Positions 7,321-16,894 of a stretch of 38,066 bases of DNA are shown here, in pieces. The stretch comes from an uncultured Lachnospiraceae bacterium (GTDB lineage: Bacteria; Bacillota; Clostridia; Lachnospirales; Lachnospiraceae), in the NCBI GenBank assembly GCA_902800325.1, contig CADCDW010000013.1, positions 1 through 38,066 of the forward strand. Reading direction: 5' to 3'. Numbering within the stretch: the first letter of the stretch is position 1; each line of letters begins with the position of its first letter. A model generated the notes under the pieces. That model saw only the letters and a program-made list of their open reading frames with translations. It was not told the DNA's origin and did no database searches. The translations under genes were made by a program, and so were the position numbers.

Positions 7321-10300
7321 TTGGAAACCGGTAAGAAAACAACAAAAATTACAATGATCGGAGGATTCATTATCGTTTTGATTTTTGTTTTCGGAACGAT
7401 TTGGATGGGTCATAAGGCTAAAAAAGATACGGAAAATGCTGTACGTTCTGTAAGTTTGCTCTATCTTGATGAGCTTGCCGGACGTAGGGAACAGGTTGTT
7501 GCTAAAAATCTTGGAGATAAGTTTGATGTTATAGAAACTGCACTTGAGCTTATGACAGAAGATGACATCAAAGATTCGGAACATCTTCAGGAATATCAAA
7601 AGAAGATGAAGCAACTGTTTAAACTGGAAAGATTTGCATTTGTAGATGAGAAAGGAGTTATTTATACTTCAAATGGACCGCAGAAAGATATAGATGAATA
7701 TGATTTTGATTATAGGGCATTGAGTGAACCTGAAATTTCTATTAAAAATCTTGACAGTACCGATAAAAAAGTAATAATTGCGCTTCCTGTAGAAATCTCT
7801 TTTAATAATGAAACACTGGTTGTATGTTTCATGGAAATGAATATGGAAGAGATGTTAAGTGGAGTATCCCTGACCTCTCAGGAGGATGGCACTACTTTCT
7901 GCAATATTTACACAAGTGACGGAGTTGCGTTAAGTAATACCGTCCTGGGTGGACTTGCCGTAGAAGATAATCTTCTTGAGGCGATGAAAAAAGCAGATTA
8001 TGAGGAGGGATATTCATACGAAAAGCTTGCAAAAGATTTCAAGGAAGGTAATAAAGGCGAAGTCAGTTTTACATATAATGGAATTAAGGAGACTTTGAGC
8101 TATGTTCCTGTTGATGGAACAGATTGGCTGCTCACATATCTTATAAGAGAGAGTGTGATAAGTGAAAATATCAGTTCTGTTTCTAAAGGAATTATTATAA
8201 GAAGTCTGGTACAGACTGTTATAACTGTTTTCGTATTGGCTGCATTTTTTACATATTTTTTCTTACAAAACAAAAAATCTACACGATTGCGTATAGAAAA
8301 AGAAACTGCAGATGCGGAAAACCGTATAAAGCAAGCTGAACTGGAACAAAAACTTGCACTTAATGAAGAACTTCTCAGGCAAAAAACCCGTCAGGAACAG
8401 CAGGAAAAAATGATTACAGCACTTGCATCGGACTATCGCAGTGTCTACTATCTGGATCTTGACAATGATGAGGGTGTTTGTTACCAATCGAGAAGTGATA
8501 TCCATGGATTACAAGCAGGCCAAAGATTCAAATATATGGAATCTTTTACAGATTATTGCAACCGATATGTTATGGAGCCGTATAGAAAAGAATTTATGAG
8601 ATTTGTACAGCCTGATTCTATACGTGAAGGATTAAAGGAAAGACTGGTAATAGGATATCGTTATATGATATGCGTTGACGGCAAGGAATCATATGAAATG
8701 GTCAAATTTGCAGGAGTGCGTCACCCTGAAGACCGTGACGACAATATGATTCATAATGTTGGTGCTTGTTTTACAGATGTCGATGCTGATATAAGAAAAG
8801 AAATCGAACAGCAACAGACGCTCACAGACGCATTGACGGCGGCTGAGCAGGCCAGCAAGGCAAAAACAGTATTTTTGTCCAATATGAGTCATGAAATAAG
8901 AACACCGATGAATGCGATAATCGGCCTCAATAATATAGCTATGAACGATCCTTCGGCTTCCGAAAAGGTAAAAGAATATTTGGAGAAGATGGAATACTCT
9001 GCGCAGCACCTTTTGGGAATAATCAATGATATACTTGATATGAGTCGTATTGAATCAGGGCGTATGGTCATCAAAAATGCAGAATTTTCTTTTGCAAAGA
9101 GTCTTGAACAGGTAAATACAATTATTACAGGACAGTGTCGTGAAAAAAATATAGAATATGAGTGCAGAACCATCGGCAAAATTGATGACTATTATATCGG
9201 TGATGCGATGAAGTTAAGGCAGATTATGATAAATATTCTCGGCAATGCCGTCAAGTTTACGCCGGAAGGAGGCAAGGTAAGCCTTATCATAAAGGAAGGA
9301 ACAAGATTTGATGGAAAAGCGACGATTAAGATGATATTTAAAGATACCGGAATAGGTATGAGCAAAGAATATCTGCCGCACATATTTGATCCGTTTACAC
9401 AGGAAGATTCTTCAACAACCAGTAAATACGGAAGTACCGGTCTTGGAATGCCTATCACAAAGAGCATGATAGAACTTATGAACGGACATATAGAAGTTGA
9501 AAGCGAAAAGGGAAAAGGTACCACATTTAAGGTTGTGCTGACACTTGGAGAATCAGAAAAAACTGATATAAAAACCAAGTATGGAGAATTAAATCCTCAT
9601 GAAATGAGTGTGCTCGTTGTGGATGATGATACGATTGCCTTAGAGCATGCCAAGCTTGTGCTCGGACAGATAGGAATTAACTGTGAAACCACACAGACGG
9701 GATATGAGGCAGTTGAAAAGGTTAAGATACGCCATACAAGGCAAGACGATTATGATCTGATACTTGTCGACTGGCGTATGCCACAAATGGACGGAGTTGA
9801 GACTACAAGACGTATAAGAGCGATAGTCGGATATGATACTCCGATAATTATACTTACATCATTTAACTGGGATGAAATAGAAGAAAAAGCAAGGGAAGCG
9901 GGGGTAGACACATTTGTTTCCAAGCCGCTTTTTGCCGGTATGGTAATGGACGAGTTTAGAGAAGCGTTCAGACGAAAAAATGAGAAACTTGAACGTGATA
10001 CGGTAGACCTTAAAGGAAAACGAGTTCTTTTGGCAGAAGATGTATCTATAAATGCAGAGATTATGATGATGGTTCTTTCTATGCGTGAGATAGAGGTTGA
10101 ACTTGCTGAAAACGGACAGATAGCAATAGACAAATTCAAAGAACATGAAGCAGGATACTATGATGCTATTCTTATGGATATGAGAATGCCTGTAATGGAT
10201 GGACTTGAAGCAACCAGGGCTATAAGGTCGCTTGATAGAGAAGATGCTCAAAAAATACCTATCATAGCGATGACTGCCAATGCATTTGACGAAGATGTTC

Positions 10301-10395
10301 AGCGAAGTATGCAGGCAGGACTCAATGCTCACCTTTCGAAGCCTGTACAACCTGAGGTGCTTTTTGCTACATTGGAACAGCTTGTAAAGCGATAA
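7321..10395 (+). CDS. Hybrid sensor histidine kinase with two receiver domains
   Basis: A 1024-residue membrane sensor. One transmembrane helix (about residues 12-30), an extracellular sensing region of some 260 residues resembling Cache-type domains, a second helix (about 297-318), a coiled coil (about 325-370), a PAS-like region, then HisKA with the phosphorylated His in FLSNMSHEIRTPMN (H524). HATPase follows, with N box GNAVKFTPEGG and G boxes DTGIGM and GSTGLGM. Two receiver domains end the protein, with phospho-acceptors D817 (VDWRMPQMDG) and D953 (MDMRMPVMDG). The start is TTG, supported by AGGAGG at 7308-7313. No separate response regulator with an output domain is adjacent; the EAL protein downstream is a plausible functional partner. 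Ligand unknown. Confidence 0.93.
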   Translation: METGKKTTKITMIGGFIIVLIFVFGTIWMGHKAKKDTENAVRSVSLLYLDELAGRREQVVAKNLGDKFDVIETALELMTEDDIKDSEHLQEYQKKMKQLFKLERFAFVDEKGVIYTSNGPQKDIDEYDFDYRALSEPEISIKNLDSTDKKVIIALPVEISFNNETLVVCFMEMNMEEMLSGVSLTSQEDGTTFCNIYTSDGVALSNTVLGGLAVEDNLLEAMKKADYEEGYSYEKLAKDFKEGNKGEVSFTYNGIKETLSYVPVDGTDWLLTYLIRESVISENISSVSKGIIIRSLVQTVITVFVLAAFFTYFFLQNKKSTRLRIEKETADAENRIKQAELEQKLALNEELLRQKTRQEQQEKMITALASDYRSVYYLDLDNDEGVCYQSRSDIHGLQAGQRFKYMESFTDYCNRYVMEPYRKEFMRFVQPDSIREGLKERLVIGYRYMICVDGKESYEMVKFAGVRHPEDRDDNMIHNVGACFTDVDADIRKEIEQQQTLTDALTAAEQASKAKTVFLSNMSHEIRTPMNAIIGLNNIAMNDPSASEKVKEYLEKMEYSAQHLLGIINDILDMSRIESGRMVIKNAEFSFAKSLEQVNTIITGQCREKNIEYECRTIGKIDDYYIGDAMKLRQIMINILGNAVKFTPEGGKVSLIIKEGTRFDGKATIKMIFKDTGIGMSKEYLPHIFDPFTQEDSSTTSKYGSTGLGMPITKSMIELMNGHIEVESEKGKGTTFKVVLTLGESEKTDIKTKYGELNPHEMSVLVVDDDTIALEHAKLVLGQIGINCETTQTGYEAVEKVKIRHTRQDDYDLILVDWRMPQMDGVETTRRIRAIVGYDTPIIILTSFNWDEIEEKAREAGVDTFVSKPLFAGMVMDEFREAFRRKNEKLERDTVDLKGKRVLLAEDVSINAEIMMMVLSMREIEVELAENGQIAIDKFKEHEAGYYDAILMDMRMPVMDGLEATRAIRSLDREDAQKIPIIAMTANAFDEDVQRSMQAGLNAHLSKPVQPEVLFATLEQLVKR

Positions 10396-10442
10396 AAATA
10401 GAACGCAATTGAAAAATGACGATAAGGGAATTAAAGATATGA

Positions 10443-10590
10443 GGATTATATAAAACTTATAATGAGAAGTCCGGAAAAAGTAAGGCCTATGTAAAGAAAT
10501 ACTTGATAGAAAGCGTTCCAAAGGATATACTGAAAAAAGAGATGTCAGAGGTCCTTTTTTGAAAGAGATTATTCTGTCTTTAATGACTGA
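10443..10590 (+). pseudogene. Frameshifted 3' remnant of a second sce7726-family gene
   Basis: Translated in the frame of base 10443 it reads GLYK, then GKSKAYVKKYLIESVPKD, ILKKEMSEVLF and a stop. This matches the C-terminus of the intact sce7726-family protein (6609-7172) almost residue for residue. One extra T in the run at 10555-10560 shifts the frame; removing it restores ERDYSVFND and a stop at 10588-10590. Upstream of 10443 the frame meets a stop and no similarity remains, so only about 50 codons survive. It separates the histidine kinase gene from the EAL gene. Confidence 0.8.
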
Positions 10591-10628
10591 ATACTTTGAA
10601 TAATAAAATGGGGAAAAGGTGACGTTGT

Positions 10629-12911
10629 ATGGATATGCGCCTTGTTTATTTTGTATTATTTGTGATAATTGCTTTTGCGCTCGCAATGTGCACTTTAGAG
10701 AGCACCAGAACAACTAAATCAATAGGAAAATCAGTCGGATTATTGGAATTTTCCCTTATTCCGCCTGTTATTGGCAATGCCATATTTGTCTTTTCAAGCT
10801 ATAAATTAGTATCTATTATAGGATACTATATTTATATTATAGGTATGGATATTGTTATGGCCATGCTGGTCAATTTTACCAATTATTATTGTGGCGGCAG
10901 ACGTGATTCAAAGCGTAAACCGACAGTTATGTATTTTATTCTTTCTGCGGATATAGTTCAGATTTTATTAAATGTGGTTTTTGGACATGCATTTGATGTG
11001 CAATATTTGGAATTTGATGGTAAGCCTTATTATAAACTTATACCACATTTTGGTTGTACGTTACATAGAATAGTAGATTATACGATACTGGCTTGTGTTA
11101 TACTTATATTTGCACTTATAGCATCTAAAACTACAAGAGTGTTCAGGGAAAGATATACAGTTATAATTCTTGCTTTGGTAATAATTTGTTTGTGGCGTGT
11201 ATTTTATATTTGGTCAAAGCAATCTGTTGACCGTTCCATGATTGGGTATGGAATATTTGGTATACTTGTGTTTTATCTTGCTGTATATTATCGTCCGTTG
11301 AGACTTCTGGATAAGATGCTTTCACGTATCGCATCAAGAATTCCGGATTCTATATTTGTATATGATCCAAACGGAAAACCGATATGGATCAATGAACCGG
11401 CAAAGGCTCTTACAGGAGTAAATGAAGATACTCTTGAGCTTGTTGTCGAAAGACTTACAGATATGTTTGGAAAGAGAGATGATGATAAAACCGATTGGTC
11501 GGAGGACAGGGTTATCGGTACCGGTGATGAGGCATTATACTATTCCCTTGAGATGCATTCTGTAATGGATGAAAAAAATCACCTCATGGGTTCATTCTTA
11601 TATGTTCGTGACCATACAGAAGAAAAATTAAAGTTAAAAAGAGAACTTTATAATTTAAATCATGATAACTTAACAGGACTTTATACACAGCCTTATCTTT
11701 ATGAAAAGATAAGGGAAAGACTTGATAATGATAAGGAAAAAGAATATTTTTTGGTATTCCTTGATGTTAAAAACTTTAAAATAGTAAATGACATTTTCAA
11801 CTCAGCCTTCGGAGATTTTGCACTATGTCGTATCGCAGAGTGGATTAAGGAAAATATGACTGAGGATTGTCTGTACGGCAGGATTGCAGGTGATACCTTT
11901 GGTATGTTGGTGCCGTCGGATGATTTTGATGCTGATAAGATAGAAGAAGACCTTAGCAACTTTAAAGTAACAGATGGTAATGTTGAACATCAGCTTCACA
12001 TCTATCTTGGAGTAAATGCTGTAAGTAAATCGGATACCGATGTCTCGGTTTTATTTGACAGAGCTCATTTTGCGATATCTTCTGTTACAGATGAATATAA
12101 CACACATATAGCTTTTTATGATGATAAGCTAAGAGAAAAAGTTATGTGGGATCAGAAAATCAGCTCATATCTGCATGAAGCTATAGAAACTATGCAGATT
12201 AGACCATACCTTCAGCCTATAACCGACAATGGAGGAAATGTTGTGGGAGCTGAGGCTCTTGCAAGGTGGATACACCCTGAATATGGATTTATGCCACCTG
12301 TTAAATTTATACCATTGTTTGAGAATAACGGAATGATTGTAGATGTTGACAAGCATATGTGGAGATGTGCCTGCAGGCTTTTGTCCGAGTGGAAGGGCAA
12401 GCATGATGATTTATTTATATCGGTCAATATTTCACCTATGGATTTTTATTATATAAATGTTGTATCAGAAATTTCAAAGCTTGTAAAAGAATATGATATA
12501 GAGCCAAAAAAACTTAGACTTGAGATAACCGAGACGGTTATGATGAATGATGCCGACAACAGAATGAGGATATTGGAAGAGTTCAGAAAGCAGGGTTTTA
12601 TAGTCGAAATGGATGACTTTGGAAGCGGTTATTCATCACTTAATCTGTTAAAGGATATGCCTGTAGATGTATTGAAGATAGATATGAAATTCCTTTCGGA
12701 CAGCACAGAAAATGAGAAGCCTATGAAGATTCTTAAGAATATAATTAAGCTTTCCGAGGAACTTGAAATTATATCGCTCACTGAGGGCGTAGAGACAAAG
12801 CAACAGTATCAACAACTTTCTGAAATGGGCTGTAAACTTTTCCAAGGGTATTATTTTTCAAAGCCTGTGCCTGAAGATGAGTTTGAAGAGTACCTGAAAA
12901 AAAGTGTGTAG
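10629..12911 (+). CDS. Membrane GGDEF (degenerate)-EAL protein, probable c-di-GMP phosphodiesterase
   Basis: A 760-residue protein. About seven hydrophobic helices fill the first 220 residues (a 7TM-type sensor module), followed by a PAS domain (IPDSIFVYDPNGKPIWINE), a GGDEF domain and an EAL domain. The GGDEF site reads AGDTF (A420-F424), so cyclase activity is probably lost; it may bind GTP as a regulator. The EAL domain keeps the residues needed for c-di-GMP hydrolysis: EALARW (E542), the Asn in SVNIS, LEITET, DDFGSGYSS, VLKID, EGVE and QGYYFSKP. It starts at ATG 10629 after a modest AAAGGTG site. Its proximity to the hybrid kinase suggests joint control of surface or attachment behaviour, an inference. 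Confidence 0.92.
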   Translation: MDMRLVYFVLFVIIAFALAMCTLESTRTTKSIGKSVGLLEFSLIPPVIGNAIFVFSSYKLVSIIGYYIYIIGMDIVMAMLVNFTNYYCGGRRDSKRKPTVMYFILSADIVQILLNVVFGHAFDVQYLEFDGKPYYKLIPHFGCTLHRIVDYTILACVILIFALIASKTTRVFRERYTVIILALVIICLWRVFYIWSKQSVDRSMIGYGIFGILVFYLAVYYRPLRLLDKMLSRIASRIPDSIFVYDPNGKPIWINEPAKALTGVNEDTLELVVERLTDMFGKRDDDKTDWSEDRVIGTGDEALYYSLEMHSVMDEKNHLMGSFLYVRDHTEEKLKLKRELYNLNHDNLTGLYTQPYLYEKIRERLDNDKEKEYFLVFLDVKNFKIVNDIFNSAFGDFALCRIAEWIKENMTEDCLYGRIAGDTFGMLVPSDDFDADKIEEDLSNFKVTDGNVEHQLHIYLGVNAVSKSDTDVSVLFDRAHFAISSVTDEYNTHIAFYDDKLREKVMWDQKISSYLHEAIETMQIRPYLQPITDNGGNVVGAEALARWIHPEYGFMPPVKFIPLFENNGMIVDVDKHMWRCACRLLSEWKGKHDDLFISVNISPMDFYYINVVSEISKLVKEYDIEPKKLRLEITETVMMNDADNRMRILEEFRKQGFIVEMDDFGSGYSSLNLLKDMPVDVLKIDMKFLSDSTENEKPMKILKNIIKLSEELEIISLTEGVETKQQYQQLSEMGCKLFQGYYFSKPVPEDEFEEYLKKSV

Positions 12912-13007
12912 GAAAATATGCTTTAAAATAAAGCAATATATTGACTAAACTTAAGAAAAACGGAATATTTAATAATTAAAAATAAAGGATATAGGAGGAA
13001 TTAAAAA

Positions 13008-13991
13008 ATGGCAAATGACAGACGTCCGGACGATATGGTTCGCATCACTACGCCTGAGCTTGCGGATGCATTTATCGAGGAACAGGTGGCAGCACTTAAG
13101 GAGCAGGTTGGAGACAAGAAGGTATTACTGGCACTTTCGGGTGGAGTAGATTCATCGGTTGTAGCTGCGCTTTTGATAAAAGCGGTAGGCAAGCAGCTTG
13201 TATGTGTTCATGTTAATCATGGATTACTTAGAAAGGGTGAGCCGGAGCAGGTTATAGAAGTATTTCGTAATCAGATGAATGCAAATCTGGTTTATGTGGA
13301 TGCTACTGACCGTTTCCTTGATAAGCTTGCGGGAGTTACAGATCCTGAGACTAAGAGAAAGATTATCGGTGGAGAATTTATAGAAGTATTTGCCGAAGAA
13401 GCAAGAAAGCTTGACGGTATAGAATTTTTGGCACAGGGAACTATCTGGCCGGATATACTTGAGAGTGAGAAAGGTATCAAGGCACATCACAATGCGGGAG
13501 GACTTCCTGAGGACATGAATTTTAAATTGGTTGAGCCTGTTAAGATACTTTTCAAGGATGAGGTTCGTGTAGTGGGAGAAAGACTTGGACTTCCTGCCAA
13601 TATGGTTTATCGTCAGCCGTTTCCGGGACCGGGACTTGGAGTAAGATGTCCTGGCGCTATAACAAGAGACAGACTTGAAGCTGTTCGTGAAGCAGATGCA
13701 ATCTTACGTGAAGAGTTTGCAAAGAACGGACTTGAAGGAAAGGTATGGCAGTACTTTACAGTTGTTCCGGATTTTAAATCAACAGGCATAAAAGATGGAG
13801 AACGCTCATTTGAATGGCCGGTTATCATACGTGCGGTCAATACAACAGATGCGATGACAGCCGAAGTGGAGGATATACCGTTTGAACTTATGAAACATCT
13901 CGTAAAAAGAATCACAACTGAGGTCAAGGGCGTAAACAGAGTGCTTTATGACTTTACACCAAAGCCAAGTGGAACGATTGAGTACGAGTAA
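13008..13991 (+). CDS. guaA: GMP synthetase ATP-pyrophosphatase subunit without glutaminase domain
   Basis: A 327-residue protein equal to the C-terminal two thirds of ordinary GuaA. It has the N-type ATP-pyrophosphatase loop SGGVDS (residues 44-49), the motifs VNHGLLRKGE and FLAQGTIWPD, and the GMP synthetase dimerisation domain (RQPFPGPGLGVR to the C-terminal KPSGTIEYE). It converts XMP to GMP using ammonia. The N-terminal class I glutamine amidotransferase of bacterial GuaA (about 190 residues) is absent; an AGGAGG site at 12993-12998 and a fitting start show this is not a simple truncation. The layout resembles the archaeal two-subunit enzyme, but no glutaminase gene lies within the window. 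It may have a partner elsewhere, use free ammonia, or be a second enzyme. Confidence 0.92.
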   Translation: MANDRRPDDMVRITTPELADAFIEEQVAALKEQVGDKKVLLALSGGVDSSVVAALLIKAVGKQLVCVHVNHGLLRKGEPEQVIEVFRNQMNANLVYVDATDRFLDKLAGVTDPETKRKIIGGEFIEVFAEEARKLDGIEFLAQGTIWPDILESEKGIKAHHNAGGLPEDMNFKLVEPVKILFKDEVRVVGERLGLPANMVYRQPFPGPGLGVRCPGAITRDRLEAVREADAILREEFAKNGLEGKVWQYFTVVPDFKSTGIKDGERSFEWPVIIRAVNTTDAMTAEVEDIPFELMKHLVKRITTEVKGVNRVLYDFTPKPSGTIEYE

Positions 13992-14018
13992 AATTATATA
14001 GATAATACATTAATATTA

Positions 14019-14051
14019 AGGCTGTGGAATGATAGAATAATTTCACAGCCT
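14019..14051. terminator. Stem-loop after guaA, weak terminator candidate
   Basis: A 12-bp stem with one G-T pair (14019-14030 with 14040-14051, core AGGCTGTG / CACAGCCT) and a 9-base loop. It lacks a T run, so it may stabilise the guaA mRNA end rather than terminate. Confidence 0.45.
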
Positions 14052-14096
14052 ATACGATTGTTATGAAAGAAAATATAAAAGAACGGTAAGATAAAA

Positions 14097-16544
14097 ATGA
14101 CTTTAAGAGAACTAAAGATAGGAAAAAATGCAATAATTAAATCAGTAGGTGGAGAGGGTGCCTTAAGACAACATTTTCTTGATATGGGTGTGATACCCGG
14201 AGCACAAGTAATGATTGTAAAATATGCACCAATGGGAGATCCGGTTGAGCTTCTCATACATGGATATGAGCTTACACTAAGACTTGCTGATGCGGAGAAA
14301 ATTGAGGTTGAGCCATTTGGAGAAACCGAAATTCTCGTGGATGGTAAACCTGCTCTGGAATCTCAGAAGAAAAAAACTGAAACCGGTGAATTAAGCCTGT
14401 CAGATAAAAACAGAAAAAAAAATAAAAAATACAAAGTTGAAAATGATGATGCGACTGCATTTCATAAGGAACACCCAGGTCTTGGCGAAGGCGGTATCTA
14501 TCATGAGAAGGAAAATGAAAATCCGCTTCCCGAGGGGACGAAGCTCACATTTGCTCTTGTCGGAAATCAAAACAGCGGTAAGACTACGCTCTTTAATCAG
14601 CTTACCGGTTCTAATCAGCATGTGGGAAATTTTCCGGGTGTAACCGTTGACAGAAAGGATGGAGCGATAAAGGAACATCCGAATACTCTGGTTACTGACC
14701 TTCCGGGTATTTATTCCATGTCGCCTTACAGCAGTGAGGAGATAGTATCACGAAGCTTTGTCCTTGAGGAACATCCAAAGGGAATTATAAATATAGTTGA
14801 TGCATCCAATATAGAAAGGAATCTATATCTTACAATGCAACTTCTTGAGATGGATGTACCGATGGTTGTTGCATTAAATATGATGGATGAAGTTCGTGCC
14901 AATGGCGGAACTATAGATATAAACGGGATGGAGGCTATGCTTGGAGTGCCTGTCATACCAATTTCTGCCGCGAAAAATCAGGGCGTTCATGAACTTATAG
15001 ATCATGCTGTTCATGTGGCATATTATCAGGAAAAACCTTTGAAGCAGGATTTTTGTGATGAGAGCGACAACGGAGGAGCTGTACACAGATGCCTTCATGC
15101 GGTCATACATCTTATTAATGACCATGCTAAAACGGCAGGACTTCCGGTCAGATTTGCGGCAAGCAAGGTGATAGAGGGTGACCCGCTTGTTATAGAAGCA
15201 CTTAAGCTTGAACAAAATGAGCTTGAAACCATAGAACACATAGTAGTCCAGATGGAGAAGGAAAGAGGTCTGGACAGAAGTGCTGCGATTGCCGATATGA
15301 GATTTGCATATATAGGAAAGGTTTGCGAGAGTACGGTTAAAAAGCCAAGAGAAAGTAAGGAACGTATACGAAGCGAGAGAATGGATAAAATACTTACAGG
15401 AAAGTATACTGCCATTCCTATGTTTATAGCGATAATGGGGCTTGTATTCTGGCTTACCTTTAATGTGGTTGGTGCATGGCTGCAGGAAGTTTTGGAATTT
15501 GGCATAGAAAAGCTTACGCAGGTGGTTGATAAGGCACTTACTGCGGCAGACGTAAATGCCACGATACACGGTCTTATAGTTAATGGAATATTTGCAGGTG
15601 TTGGAAGCGTGCTGAGCTTCCTGCCGATAATTGTTACATTGTTTTTCTTTCTGTCGCTTTTGGAAGACAGTGGATATATAGCCAGAGTAGCGTTTGTTAT
15701 GGACAAGCTTCTTAGAAAGATAGGTCTTTCCGGAAGAAGTATTGTTCCGCTTCTTATAGGCTTTGGCTGTACGGTTCCTGCCGTAATGTCCACAAAGACA
15801 CTTCCGTCTGAACGTGACAGAAAGATGACTGTATTACTTATACCATTTATGAGTTGTACAGCAAAGCTTCCGATATATGCGTTTTTTGTAAATGCATTTT
15901 TCCCAAAGCGTGGCGGTCTTATTATGGTGGGACTATATCTGCTTGGAATACTTGTAGGAATATTAGCGGCAGTCTTTTATAAAGGTACGTTGTTTAAAGG
16001 CGAGGCAGTTCCTTTTGTTATGGAGCTTCCTAATTATCGTATGCCGGGTGCGAAAAATGTATCAAGACTTCTTTGGGAGAAGGCAAAGGACTTCCTTCAG
16101 AGAGCATTTTCTGTTATTTTGATTGCAACGATTGTGGTTTGGCTATTACAAAGCTATGATATACATTTTAATTTGGTTGAGAATTCAAAAGACAGCATGC
16201 TTGCAGCGGTTGCAGGATTTTTAGCACCGATTATGAGTCCGATCGGACTTGGCGATTGGAGAATCTGCGTTTCTTTAATCAGTGGATTTATGGCAAAGGA
16301 GAGCGTTGTATCAACTCTTGAGATCTTATTTGCCGGAAATGTAACAGCAGCTATGACCAATCTTGCTGCTGCATCACTTCTTATATTCTCGCTCTTATAT
16401 ACACCTTGTGTGGCTGCGATTGCTTCCGTCAAGAGGACTCTTGGAAGAAAATATTCGATAGCCATGGTGATATGGCAGTGCATGGTCGCATGGTTTGTGG
16501 TGCTTATTTTTAGGATGATATGTTTGTTGACCGGAGTGTTATAG
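14097..16544 (+). CDS. feoB: FeoA-FeoB fusion ferrous iron transporter
   Basis: An 815-residue protein. Residues 1-75 are a FeoA-type SH3-like domain (LRQHFLDMGVIPGAQVMIVK), joined by a Lys- and acid-rich linker to FeoB. The FeoB G domain has GNQNSGKTT (from G156), the switch region PGVTVDRKDG, DLPGIYSM and ALNMMDE. A helical GDI-like segment and a C-terminal membrane part with about ten helices and two Gate regions follow (the segment LIGFGCTVPAVMSTKTL and the later FMSCTAKLPIYA, each with a conserved Cys). It imports Fe2+ under anaerobic conditions. The small Cys-rich gene 109 bases downstream belongs with it. No Fur or DtxR box was recognisable upstream. Confidence 0.96.
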   Translation: MTLRELKIGKNAIIKSVGGEGALRQHFLDMGVIPGAQVMIVKYAPMGDPVELLIHGYELTLRLADAEKIEVEPFGETEILVDGKPALESQKKKTETGELSLSDKNRKKNKKYKVENDDATAFHKEHPGLGEGGIYHEKENENPLPEGTKLTFALVGNQNSGKTTLFNQLTGSNQHVGNFPGVTVDRKDGAIKEHPNTLVTDLPGIYSMSPYSSEEIVSRSFVLEEHPKGIINIVDASNIERNLYLTMQLLEMDVPMVVALNMMDEVRANGGTIDINGMEAMLGVPVIPISAAKNQGVHELIDHAVHVAYYQEKPLKQDFCDESDNGGAVHRCLHAVIHLINDHAKTAGLPVRFAASKVIEGDPLVIEALKLEQNELETIEHIVVQMEKERGLDRSAAIADMRFAYIGKVCESTVKKPRESKERIRSERMDKILTGKYTAIPMFIAIMGLVFWLTFNVVGAWLQEVLEFGIEKLTQVVDKALTAADVNATIHGLIVNGIFAGVGSVLSFLPIIVTLFFFLSLLEDSGYIARVAFVMDKLLRKIGLSGRSIVPLLIGFGCTVPAVMSTKTLPSERDRKMTVLLIPFMSCTAKLPIYAFFVNAFFPKRGGLIMVGLYLLGILVGILAAVFYKGTLFKGEAVPFVMELPNYRMPGAKNVSRLLWEKAKDFLQRAFSVILIATIVVWLLQSYDIHFNLVENSKDSMLAAVAGFLAPIMSPIGLGDWRICVSLISGFMAKESVVSTLEILFAGNVTAAMTNLAAASLLIFSLLYTPCVAAIASVKRTLGRKYSIAMVIWQCMVAWFVVLIFRMICLLTGVL

Positions 16545-16652
16545 ACAAATTGAATCGATGGTATAAGAAATGATAGATTTAAGAGCATGATAGATTTAAA
16601 AGCATGATAGGTATATGCTATGAATATCGTTTGCTGTTATAGGTGAATTAGT

Positions 16653-16793
16653 ATGAACGCTTGGGATATTATTTTGATAATTGTTATCGTGGCAGCTTTT
16701 GGGGCAGCAGTTTACTCTACTGTAAGAAAAAAGAAAAAGGGTGGCGGCTGCTGCGGCGACTGCTGCAACTGTGGCAAGAAAGACGATTGTTAG
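16653..16793 (+). CDS. FeoB-associated Cys-rich membrane protein
   Basis: A 46-residue ORF: one transmembrane helix (WDIILIIVIVAAFGAAVY), a basic stretch (RKKKK) and a Cys-rich tail (GGGCCGDCCNCGKKDDC, six Cys). This is the form of the small FeoB-associated proteins found after feoB in Firmicutes; the Cys cluster probably binds iron or senses redox state at the cytosolic face. The start is ATG 16653, with AGGTGAATTAGT before it giving an acceptable ribosome binding site. Confidence 0.88.
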   Translation: MNAWDIILIIVIVAAFGAAVYSTVRKKKKGGGCCGDCCNCGKKDDC

Positions 16794-16894
16794 TTGTTGA
16801 TAAAGTTTAATTGATTTAAAGCGGTAATAAATGAAGGTTAAAAAAATAATAGAAAAATGAAATAATATAATTATGAAAGAAAAATATTTTTATC

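Noticed and set aside
9859..10713. A 284-codon minus-strand frame across the kinase/EAL boundary
   Set aside because: It is antisense to strong kinase coding sequence and has biased, low-complexity composition without a ribosome binding site.
12912..13007. Purine riboswitch before guaA
   Set aside because: The gap is under 100 bases and lacks the conserved purine-aptamer loops.
13008..13991. guaA as a truncated pseudogene
   Set aside because: The start has an ideal AGGAGG site and the whole ATP-pyrophosphatase and dimerisation regions are intact.
15095..15793. A 232-codon minus-strand frame inside feoB
   Set aside because: It mirrors the coding pattern of FeoB and resembles no protein.
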